Shown here piece by piece: positions 1 to 8,132 of a DNA stretch of 28,408 nt. The stretch is from Cudoniella acicularis (Eukaryota; Ascomycota; Leotiomycetes; Helotiales; Helotiaceae): NCBI GenBank assembly GCA_013054445.1, contig JAAMPI010000672.1, forward strand, positions 1 to 28,408, written 5' to 3'. Position 1 is the first letter of the stretch. Each line of letters begins with the position of its first letter. The notes under the pieces are model-generated. The model had not been told where the DNA came from, made no database searches, and was given only the letters and a program-made list of their open reading frames with translations. The position numbers were made by a program, and so were the translations under genes.

Positions 1-980
1 TCCGCCGCCTGACTCCTCGTCTTCACCGTATCAAACGGCTGCGTACACAACGTCGTGACCACCCCCGCCACACTCCCATTCGCGAAATTCACCACCGTGC
101 TCTGCTTTATATGTTTCCTTTCTTGCCAATCTTTTAAAATGTTGTAGCTACCCATGCGGAAGCTGGTAGCGGAGGCTTGCTTTAGTGTTGTGCCTGCAAA
201 TCCGCGGTAGAGGCCGATGAAACCGTCTTCTTGCAGAATGAGACGGATGGAGTGGAGCGTGGATTTGTAGCGTTTGGGACCTCGCGCATCGTCTATTAGG
301 GCGGTTTTTATCCTTTCTGTTGGCGTTACTGCACAGATACTCGCCACGACGCCCGCGCTCACTTCAAAAAAATATTAGCACTGCAATCGTTCAAGGAGGA
401 AGCCGCCAAAGAAAATAAATAAAATCTAAGAAGAAAAAATTAGAAGATCTTTTCGCGCACCTAATTTAAAACAGCTCAAAAACATTAAACGATTTCACCA
501 ACAAACAAACAATTCAAGAAAATAACAATCAAAAAACCTACTCCCAGCAAGCATATTCTTCCCCGGCGTCAGCGCCCCCGTCTCCTTATCCCTAAACGAA
601 TTCTTCAGCGTATCAAAGCTCAAAAACCTCACCGCATCCTTCCCCACACTGCCCACAACAAGGACACCACACCCTTTATACAGCGCTCTTAAACCTTCCG
701 CTTGATAAGTTTTGAAGACCACGTTAAATGGATTCCGGGGTGAGGGAACACGGGAAAGAAGGTTAGAGGAACGTAATTGCGCGCGTGTTTTGGCGAATTC
801 GAAGGGGTAGGTGAGGAAGCCTTCTACGCCCCCCGCGATACCGCCTGAAATGAGGGAGACGAGGGGGGGGCGTGGGGGCTGCTGATGAGTTGCGTTTTTT
901 GTCGGACATGGTGTGGTGAGAAATTTGGAATAAGCAGCTGGGCAGAATTTCAACCAGTCATTTTGCGTAAATCGATTCAT
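1..980 (-). CDS. Mitochondrial tricarboxylate/citrate carrier (partial at left edge)
   Basis: Mitochondrial carrier family member that would exchange citrate or other tricarboxylates across the inner membrane. I join exon 1 (980..542) to exon 2 (361..1, running off the window) across a 180-bp intron (362..541). The donor is GTAGGT, the acceptor is AAG, and the phase-1 junction restores an ATG codon (LAG-M-SAGVVAS). All three carrier signatures are visible: PFEFAK, PTERIK and PFDTVK, one per repeat. The stretch around TPTERIKTALIDDAR is typical of the citrate-carrier subfamily, as opposed to ADP/ATP or dicarboxylate carriers. The end of the third repeat is missing because the window stops. The start is uncertain. 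The in-frame ATG at 980 adds about 37 residues before the first repeat, while an ATG at 909 begins a plausible short N-terminus (MSDKK...) that is out of frame by one base, with a run of eight C (863..870) in between. Subfamily assignment rests on motif memory. Confidence 0.85.
362..541 (-). other. Intron of the tricarboxylate carrier gene
   Basis: GT–AG intron of 180 bp between the two visible exons. It is AT-rich and stops all frames, and splicing it gives uninterrupted carrier homology on both sides. Confidence 0.8.
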
Positions 981-1641
981 AAAAAGGGGAGTGAGTGGTG
1001 CGGATGTTGGCGTTTAGTATCAATGACGCACCGGTTTGAGTCGGGTGGCTTGCCGAGAGCCGAGGGTGCGGTTTGCTGAACGAGATACAGTATAAAAATT
1101 TGCGATCCGGAATTTGGGAATGCGAAGACGGAAATTTGGAATGAAACGGGCGCTAGAATAGATAGAATATTCTTCTTGAAAAGCGTAATAACTTTATTTG
1201 AGCCTCTTCCTGTTTCTAGTGCAGGAACAAGACATTTTGGGCTCCTGATGCGGGGCAACCCCTTTTCCGGTTCCCCGCGTTGGCCGTCCATTTTCGCACT
1301 GACCTGCTACTACCAGCACTTCGAAAATTCAATTATTAAAATGAAATATTGTGACTTATGAAGAAGATGGGAACGTATATATATAGAACTTCTTCCAGAA
1401 TTTGCTATCCATTTGGAACTGTATTCTGTTCCTCTTTTGAATTTTTGTTTTAGGTATTCTGGGCTTAATATTTTTTGATTCGTAGTTTTCAGGAAACATG
1501 TCGCTAATTTATAGGCGTGCGAGGCTATGATTTAAGGGTCTTATTATATTATCATTATCTGACAATCTGAACCTAGTAAATATCCAGTCCTCCAAAATAT
1601 TTTCATAGAACAGCACTTTGCCACGTCTTCAAACTTTCCAT
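981..1641. other. Intergenic region: carrier promoter and phosphatase 3' flank
   Basis: No gene is visible. The interval must hold the upstream region of the carrier gene (read leftwards from 980) and the 3' end of the phosphatase gene. The left half is GC-moderate and contains the GCGGGG/CCCCGC dyad. The right half (about 1320–1620) is strongly AT-rich with many TATA-like strings. Short open frames here have no recognisable homology. Confidence 0.6.
1250..1278. promoter_or_regulatory. Dyad of two inverted CreA-type GCGGGG sites
   Basis: GCGGGGCAACC at 1250–1260 is followed after 8 nt by GGTTCCCCGC at 1269–1278. The arms are inverted copies apart from one extra C. Each arm contains GCGGGG, which fits the fungal carbon-repressor CreA consensus SYGGRG. 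The dyad lies about 270–300 bp upstream of the carrier start codon. Function is inference from consensus only. Confidence 0.35.
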
Positions 1642-3139
1642 CTAGATCTTACCACCAGTAACAGCACCCAACTCGACTGCACTGCCTCCAGCACTCTTCT
1701 TCACAACCTTCAACCCTCCAATCAACAACACAACCGCCTCAACCCCCAAAATAACAGCCAATGTAACCATCGCACCAATAACACCCCCAATAGCAGCCGA
1801 CATGCCACTTCCTCCCACCGAAGTAGCAGCAGTAGGCGTTGGTGACGGTGTCGCAACCGTCGAAGTAGTGCTGCACCCATCACTAGCGCTACCGCACAAT
1901 TGACAGAAAGCCGTCTGGTTAGTAACCGCAAAATTGTTCATCTCGTTCACGAATGTATTCCATGGGACCTCGAGAGATGATTGTCCGAAAAGAGGGTAAG
2001 GCATGAAGGGAGCATCGGCCGCTGAGCCATTGGAGAACATGAAGCGCACAGAGATATCCGAGAGAGCAGGGTAAGTGGTCCCTGAAACAGTGGCGTTGGT
2101 GACGAGCTCGAAAGCCATACTAGAGGCGAAGTCCACGATGCCTGTGAAGTTGGCTGAGACTGATGGGAGAGAAGCGAGGCCGAAGAATGATAGGAAGGAT
2201 GCATATTCTCCGAATTGGATGGAGAGAAGAGGGCCGGTTGAGGTCAACGTCCCGTTGAGCTGCTGGAGAATCATACCAGCGAGAGACATGCCTGAAATGG
2301 CACGGACGGGGGAAGAGGCGTTGTAGGCGAGGGCGAATTCGTGGTGGTCGGCAAGTGTTTGGAGTTGGGTGATTGTGGAGGGGGTGAGGAGCTCTGAAGA
2401 TTGAATGGTTTTGTTGTGAATGAGGGAGACTTGGATGAGGTCCCAGACTATTCTGCATTAGCAGATTGATTCATGTATGACGAAAGGGCCTTGGGGGCTT
2501 ACCAGCATAAGCATTTTTGTAAATATCTGTGGCAGATGTAAATGTGTTATTGATCACGGGAAGAATGCTCTGATAGAAAGAAGCCGTTTTGTTCGAGAAG
2601 TCCATGAAGTCTTGGGAGAAGAAATACTCATTAGAGTCCGTGATGGCATTTTGGCATCCACTGGCTCCTTGCAGCCAAGTGGCGTCTCCTGAATTTGCAA
2701 CCGATGCCAAACTTGCGAGCTCATTGACAGGAATCAATTGGTAACCGCCAAGTGGTGGTTCAATTGTCGATCCATTGGCCAAAAGTTCGGCTCCAGCGAG
2801 GCCGATAGGGGGGTAAAGTCCTTGAAGAAATCCTATTGCAGAATCGTCCAGGACGTCGTCGACCGCAGCCTGGACCGAGATCTGAGAGTTTTTGACCGCG
2901 ACACTGCTGATTCCGTAGATTTGGGAAGAGCTAGTGTTGGAGACGTAGCGACTGTTGTAGAATCCACCGGATTGGTAAACCTCCTGGTAGCCCAGAGGGG
3001 TCAATTTGGTGGGTGGGTAAGATTTTGTAGTTCGATCGCCGTGTCTGTGATAAATAAAGGCTCCGAGAACAGTTTCTGCAGATACAGCGGGAGTGAGCAC
3101 CGCGATGAGGGCCAAGGAGGCCAATTGGATGGAAAGCAT
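1642..3139 (-). CDS. Secreted, membrane-anchored histidine acid phosphatase-like protein
   Basis: Histidine phosphatase superfamily (branch 2, acid phosphatase-like). Exon 1 is 3139..2503 and exon 2 is 2447..1642. They are separated by a 55-bp intron (donor GTAAGC, acceptor ATAG) and the spliced protein is 480 aa. Residues 1–21 form a signal peptide ending AVSA. The phosphohistidine motif RHGDRT is at residues 32–37. Many N-glycosylation sequons follow. A C-terminal Thr/Pro/Ser-rich linker leads to a hydrophobic segment at about residues 428–457 followed by KVVKK, so the protein is predicted to be a type I cell-surface enzyme. The usual second motif, HD, is not seen where expected. The equivalent strand reads LLSIQFGEYASFLSFFGL, with Glu-Tyr at about 293–294. 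That may alter or abolish classical acid phosphatase chemistry, although fungal paralogues with this arrangement may form their own subfamily. The substrate is unknown. Confidence 0.85.
2448..2502 (-). other. Intron of the histidine phosphatase-like gene
   Basis: 55-bp GT–AG intron. Splicing joins ...YKNAYA to VWDLIQVSLIHNKT in phase 1 and removes the in-frame stop that would otherwise truncate the protein at 222 aa. Confidence 0.85.
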
Positions 3140-4275
3140 TGTGATACGAAGCTGGAGAACAGGTCAAAGGTCGTAGTTGAAAAGTCTAAGAGCTTGGATC
3201 CTTGGAGAATAACGTCGAGCTGCGAAGCATCGCATATTAAATGCATAGAAGCAAGGTCGCATAGCGGGGAGGCACAAACTTCGAGTTGCTTTTGCTGTTC
3301 CCTGCTTATCGCTTATAGAGGAAGGTGGGGTTGAGCATCTCCGAGGTGTCTTACGTTATGCGCGAAGTCTCTGAGTGCGCAAAGGTTGCTTTTATTCGTT
3401 AGAATTTGAGAAACTCGCTCAATACCCGTCCAATCGTTGGAAGGCACTAGAAGAACCTCCAAGTTCCAGCAATTCTGTTGATTCAGATATGGTGTTTCCG
3501 TGGACCTTGGGGAGCATTTCCAACGCCACAAAAGCTGAACCGTGCCGCACGCGACGGAGAAGGTTCGGAGAGTTTTACTAGCGATTGAAACTAAAAATGC
3601 TTGATTAAGCTCCGGAGTTTTTTTCCGTTTTCAACTTTTGCTTGTCGCACGAGAGCAGCAAATTTTGAATGCGAAAGGAGGTTGGCACGTGTCGAAGCGC
3701 TCTGGCAAGAATTGACTCAACGGACAAATGAGAAAATAATAGACCGGGGGAGTCCTTGGAGTCGTCGAAAGGTACCAAACTCAAGATGTAAAGTGCGACA
3801 GTTGACATGCTTGCTTTATTCGGCCATTATGTAATAAGCCTTGAGACAGCACCTGCAGCATGACCATTGATGGCGGAGACAAATCTGAGCTCTCAATCCA
3901 TGCCGTTGGATAGTATCTTATCAGTTGAGTAGGAGTTTAACTCCGCAGTTGCCTATGTAGGTAGGTGACACAAAGTCTTGTGTAACTCATGGCTGGGACA
4001 AAGTGCATGATCCAATGTTATGGACCCGGAAATCGGTATCAAGGCATCGAGTTCCTTCTATAGTCGCGAATGCGGCTTTGGTTTCCAAGCCAGCAGTTTC
4101 AAACATTTGTATAGGTGTGTACATGCCCTGGAGCGAAGGAGGGGTAGACCGGGTTATCTATCTTGCTTTTCAACTAAAGAGAGGGATCATGTCGGAGGTG
4201 CTATGTATCTGGCTCTGAACTGCAATTATTAATATACCATCCGCACAGGAACCTGTAAAAACTTTACCTTCAATT
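3140..4275. other. Intergenic region without a recognisable gene
   Basis: The stretch lies upstream of the phosphatase start and downstream of the displaced tail of the peptidase-like gene. Only short open frames under 80 codons occur, on both strands and without recognisable motifs. It should contain the phosphatase promoter. A weak TATA-like string (CTATAAGC on the minus strand, near 3312) lies about 170 bp upstream of the ATG. I see no repeats or RNA genes. Confidence 0.5.
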
Positions 4276-4451
4276 CTATTTCTTTCCTTTCCCTGCTTTT
4301 TGTAGGCGGATTCGAAAAAATAGCCATATCCCAAAGCATGTGAGTAATAAGACAACCACACCAACGGCGATGCCAATGCTGAGTATAGCCTTATTCAACC
4401 CGCCCGATGGCTTCTTTAGAATAGCAGCAACTCTAACCGTTGTCAATGATA
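4276..4451 (-). pseudogene. Displaced C-terminal membrane anchor of the A1 peptidase-like gene
   Basis: This fragment is the 3' end of the peptidase-like gene, cut off by the transposon. If the element (4452–5779) and one TA copy are removed, the upstream frame ...DDIV continues as SLTTVRVAAILKKPSGG and stays open for 57 codons to TAG at 4276–4278. It encodes a strong transmembrane helix (LSIGIAVGVVVLLLTCFGIW) followed by a basic tail (RIRLQKAGKGKK). That is the expected C-terminal topology for a membrane-tethered fungal aspartic peptidase-like protein. The fragment has no start codon of its own in this frame and is presumably untranslated now. The exact in-frame junction at the TA is the main evidence. 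Confidence 0.8.
4450..4451. repeat. TA target-site duplication, left
   Basis: TA dinucleotide bordering the left inverted repeat. Its partner is at 5780–5781. TA duplication is diagnostic of Tc1/mariner insertion. Confidence 0.75.
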
Positions 4452-4487
4452 AGAGCTAGGGCCATGGTTCGTCGCACACTTAAGCGA
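4452..4487 (+). repeat. Left terminal inverted repeat of the Tc1/mariner element
   Basis: Begins AGAGCTAGGGCCATGG and ends ACACTTAAGCGA. It matches the reverse complement of 5744–5779 at 33 of 36 positions, and the three differences are all transitions. Confidence 0.9.
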
Positions 4488-4559
4488 GCCCCTTAAAAAG
4501 AGACTCCCCTACTAAAAAAATCACTATTGACTTAATTTAAGAGCTTTTTAGCTAAAAAT

Positions 4560-5656
4560 TTAATTAATAGTAGCTAGCCCTCGTACTTTAATAACATTCT
4601 TAATTTTATAAGTTAATTGTTCTATATAATAACGATAATCACGTAGGTCTACTCGGTCCTAAAGCCCCTAGATTACCTCTATTAATACTCCCTTAGTTCT
4701 TGGCTTATAAGCTATTTTATTTAGCTCTCCTTTCATCTACCTTCAGACCTTCTCGATCGGGTTTAAATTAGGTAAAAAAGGAGGCCAACTAAATCCACGA
4801 ACCCTGTACTATAAGCGGGGTAAGCGGGCGAAGCCTAGGTATACCTTAGAGCCATCTTCTATAAAGATATACTCTAGACTTAAGGTCTTAAAAAGAGGGA
4901 AAACAACAAGCTATAATACCTCCTAAAGGTAGGCCTTAGAGCATATACCCTTACGCCTAGGCAACTTCTCTATAAAAACTAATAGCGATTTATAATCCTA
5001 GCCAAGAGCCCCCTAAATCATGACCAAAAACCTTCTAGACCTATAAATCGACTTTATATAATCCGGACAGCACTTTTCGTCCACCCTTCGTATAACCTAG
5101 ACTCTACCATCCTTCCTAGTATCAAATATAGCTTCGTCCGACTAAATCACCTTCCGCCAGTCGCCTCCAGGCTTGCCGTCGTCCCTATGCGCTACATAGT
5201 CCGATATTCCCCACCACCTATGTTCTAAAGCAAATGCTAATCTCTTCTTAGCTTGTGCCCGTGATATAAAGGGTCGGGAGCATGCAATACAGCGCCGGTA
5301 GCCATGCTTTCGAAGTTCTCGTCGAATAGTGCGCGCAGAGGCTACGATGCCTAGTTGCTGGCGGACCTACTCGAAGGTCAAGCGACGGGAGCTATAGCCT
5401 GTTGCTATATAGCGAATGATTTAGCGTATTAATCGAATAGACAGTAATAAGTGATGGTACTGCTTGCCTTTACGCGTGGTCCTGCTTGATTTATCCTTAC
5501 AGATCGACCTGGCAGTGGCTCGGGGCATATGGAGTTCTTTGATGTTCCCTAGGATTTTCCGTCGCGTCGCATTTGGCGCACTCTAGCGCGTTTTAGAGCG
5601 TTCTAATTGTCGCCCGGCTCACGTGGCGGAGAGGATGATGGAATATCGTATTTCAT
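4560..5656 (-). pseudogene. Degenerate Tc1-type DD(34)E transposase
   Basis: Conceptual translation of the minus strand from ATG at 5656 to TAA at 4560–4562 spans about 365 codons, the normal size of a Tc1 transposase. The helix-turn-helix part reads RARVRQMRRDGKS and, after a small frameshift, NIKELHMPRATARSICKDKS. The catalytic core keeps VI*SDEAIF (first Asp near 5138), FIEDGSKVYLG (second Asp at 4854–4856) and PNLNPIEKV (Glu at 4752–4754). There are 33 residues between the second Asp and the Glu, which is close to DD34E. The C-terminus ends YKIKNVIKVRGLATIN. At least ten in-frame stops interrupt it, several exactly where Tc1 proteins have tryptophan (VIW, VWV, MIW, KVW), so TGG became TAG or TGA. 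It is inactive. Confidence 0.9.
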
Positions 5657-5743
5657 CTCGAATACCAGGTAAAAATAATTGATAGTTGTATTATAGTAAA
5701 TTTTTAAATAATCTAGGTGAGAAATATAAGAGTGGGTCTAATT

Positions 5744-5779
5744 TCGCTTAAGTGTGCGATGAGCCATGGCCCCAGCTCT
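5744..5779 (-). repeat. Right terminal inverted repeat of the Tc1/mariner element
   Basis: Inverted partner of 4452–4487. On the minus strand it begins AGAGCTGGGGCCATGG and ends ACACTTAAGCGA. Confidence 0.9.
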
Positions 5780-5781
5780 TA
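5780..5781. repeat. TA target-site duplication, right
   Basis: TA next to the right inverted repeat, pairing with 4450–4451. It sits inside the GTA (Val) codon of the interrupted peptidase-like gene. Confidence 0.75.
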
Positions 5782-7431
5782 CAATATCATCCTCTTTGGA
5801 ATTGAAGTCCGTCAACGCAACTGAAATGACATTGTTCTCGATGTCGTAGACTGTGTAGAGATTCGCTGCCGCTTGTGCCGACAGGGTATTAGGAAGGTTG
5901 GGCATTTGAACCATAACATTGAGTAAACAGGTAGATGCATCGGGGCCTTCGCCACCGTTTGGCCCAGTGCCGTTTCGCATTGTAAGATCAGACATGGGAA
6001 TTGGAAGCTTCAGACCCGGCGTTCCTGCAAATAGCAGGTCGATAGTACTGGTATTGGTGAGGTAGGAACAAGGAACAGTAGGCATATTGTAATACAGGTT
6101 GAAGTCGGTCTCGGAGTGGTTATATTCCGCGCCAATAATATCCCATATTGCTTTCGCGGTCGAAAGAGGTAGGCAATTAAACGGACCTTCGCTTAAGGCT
6201 ATCGTGCCAGGTGAATCGTCACTGCTGATGGGGCTGGACTCTTGAATATCTGTATTGGTGACAGACAATGACCCTATGAGAACTGTAAGTTGTGTTTTGT
6301 GAAACAAGCCCGTGGACAAGTAGAACTCCGCGTCTGACGCGTTTTGGCATGTTTCGACTGAGGTTTGAAGACTGGCGAGATCTCCTTGGTAGCGCCGCGT
6401 GTTTATCCCGCCCAGGAGTAAATGGGCCGGTGTTTTTGCTCCGCAGGATCGAGCCACTATGCCTAACATATTAGTATTTATATTTCATAATTATAAAACA
6501 AGCCCCGGCGAAAAACTAAAAGAAAGAACCAGTAGCACAAATATAGTAATACCTGGTGGGATGGTCTCCGTTGAGGGCCTCACGGGTAGGTTTAAGAGAT
6601 TGCCGACTTACGACGCTGTAGGTGTTGCTACCAATAGGCCCTTTTGCCACCATTTGCTGTAGGAACGTCGGATATGTCAAATCCAACACATCAAGTTGTG
6701 AAAATGAATCCACTTCATTGTTGACCAAGCCAAACCCCACAGTGTTGGATAACTCGGATCTTTCAACAGTAGTACCGTTTGCGCTCACTCTGGTACTTGA
6801 AATGAACGGCATTGAGAGAAAACTGTTTCCGGCAATCGTAACATCATCTGATGAATATGTCACGTTGAGTGTGGTTGAGGCAGCTTCTTCGGCGCTCACA
6901 CCGAGAACAGTGAGGTTGTCCAATGTGACATTTCGTATTCCACCTTTGAATGTGCTCGAGAGGGATGGAACAACTGAATACCAGAATCCTCAGCGAGTAT
7001 CCATAAATAATGAAGTTTATAGGATGGTTTTTATGACTCACATAATGGCCCGTTTTCCCAACTTCCACCGACTCCGCCAGTCATATCCCTGAGAGAATTA
7101 TTAGGAATAATTGAATCTGCACTTCCAACGTCCACCGCGAGACTGATGTTCTGCGGTGGAGTTTCGACAGTGCAATCCATGAAGTAGCTTTGAGGGAAGC
7201 CATACTATCCGCAAAGGTAGGAAAATTAGTAAGCAGTGAAGAGGGCTCGGATTTAAGTGAGGATAGGGGAGCTCTTACCACAACTCGGAAGGGAATTTCA
7301 AGTGTGTTTGTTGCGCCACTCCGAGCTAGATTTGCTGTGGCAGTTGAAGTGAGCTGCTTCAGAACTTCCAGTCCACTTTCAAAGAAGATAGGCCAATGAG
7401 CCTTTGAATCACAATGAAAAAAGAAAAAACA
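5782..7431 (-). pseudogene. Pepsin-like (A1 family) protein gene, frameshifted and split by a transposon
   Basis: Aspartic peptidase A1 fold, read leftwards. Exons are A (up to 7431..7279), B (7204..7042), C (6973..6612) and D (6456..5780), with introns of 74, 68 and 155 bp, all GT–AG. The first lobe reads FRVVYGFPQSYFMDC, then TPPQNISLAVDVGSADSII, where pepsins have DTGS. The second lobe carries ALSEGPFNCLPLSTAKAIW where DSGTTxxxLP is expected, so the second catalytic Asp is missing. The segment NLYTVYDIENNVISVALTDFN is the typical pepsin C-terminal strand. Two lesions are visible. Exon C to D gives TYSV-WLDPAEQK and then loses frame at the A5 run (6433–6437), while the next frame continues homology as PAHLLLGGINTRRYQGD. 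The transposon removes the membrane tail. The first exon and signal peptide are unresolved, because stops precede the frame at 7432–7437. It is probably a dead pseudoenzyme gene. Confidence 0.8.
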
Positions 7432-8132
7432 TTATCAGATTGCGAGAAAACATATTGAAAGCTAAAATGAAGTATGAGAGGGAAAAGTAGAGACGGCTCC
7501 ACAAGGAGAAGAAACGATGATCTTTGAATCGAGCCCTGGGATATTCCGAAGGATGAGGCAGAGTAATGGTGAGCCCAGGTCTTGGAGGTGGGTTTCAGCC
7601 TCGTTAGAGACTTAGATTTGGTTGAATTGAATAGACCCAAATCTAAGCATAGCCCAACCGCCAGGAACATCGTAACTGGCTTTCGGGAATAGTAGGCAGG
7701 GTTTGGCATGTCCAAGTTACGGCAGGCTGAGGTCATTGGCGTGAATCGTAAGCGTGTATCAATTTGTCTAAACTTTGGAAATTTCGTTGCCGAGTGGCAT
7801 CTTCGGATTGGCCAGTTCTATTCATGGAGGCAGATCGCGAGCAGGCTGCAGCTGTTGGACTTGAAGGGACGAAAAGAAGAGCGGTTAAAATGAAATACTC
7901 GTGTTTGCCATGCTCCAAGAGAATCCTGGTTTTGATGTTCTCAGCCTCCGCTTATTGAAAATCTACCAGTAGGCTACCAAAGGAGACATATTTTCTGCAT
8001 TCAGGTATCTCTTAAGCCTACGGCAATAAAACTCACAAACGCCGAAGCAATGCAGCAGCGCTATCGTGTACTTATTCCGCCCAATGATTCTTCCCGAACT
8101 CCATTGTACACCTCGTTATCATTTCAAACTCA
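7432..8132. other. Intergenic region between the peptidase pseudogene and the Kelch–BTB gene
   Basis: No complete gene is visible. A minus-strand open frame at 7359–7736 partly overlaps the likely 5' end of the pseudogene and contains hydrophobic stretches. A possible signal-peptide start, MFSRNLIMFFLFSL, occurs at about 7460–7418, but I cannot splice it in frame to the first recognisable peptidase exon. The right part should contain the 3' UTR of the Kelch–BTB gene. Confidence 0.4.

Larger units (their letters stand above)
4452..5779 (-). mobile_element. Tc1/mariner DNA transposon, full length but mutated (RIP-like)
   Basis: A 1,328-bp element bounded by 36-bp terminal inverted repeats (4452–4487 and 5744–5779) and TA target duplications, the size and structure expected of a Tc1/mariner transposon. 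A single minus-strand transposase relic fills most of it. The interior is AT- and TA-rich compared with both flanks. Many tryptophan positions have become TAG or TGA, which fits repeat-induced point mutation or similar C-to-T decay. The element lies inside the 3' coding part of an aspartic peptidase-like gene. It cannot encode its own active transposase. The ends look intact enough for mobilisation in trans in principle, but that is inference. Confidence 0.92.
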
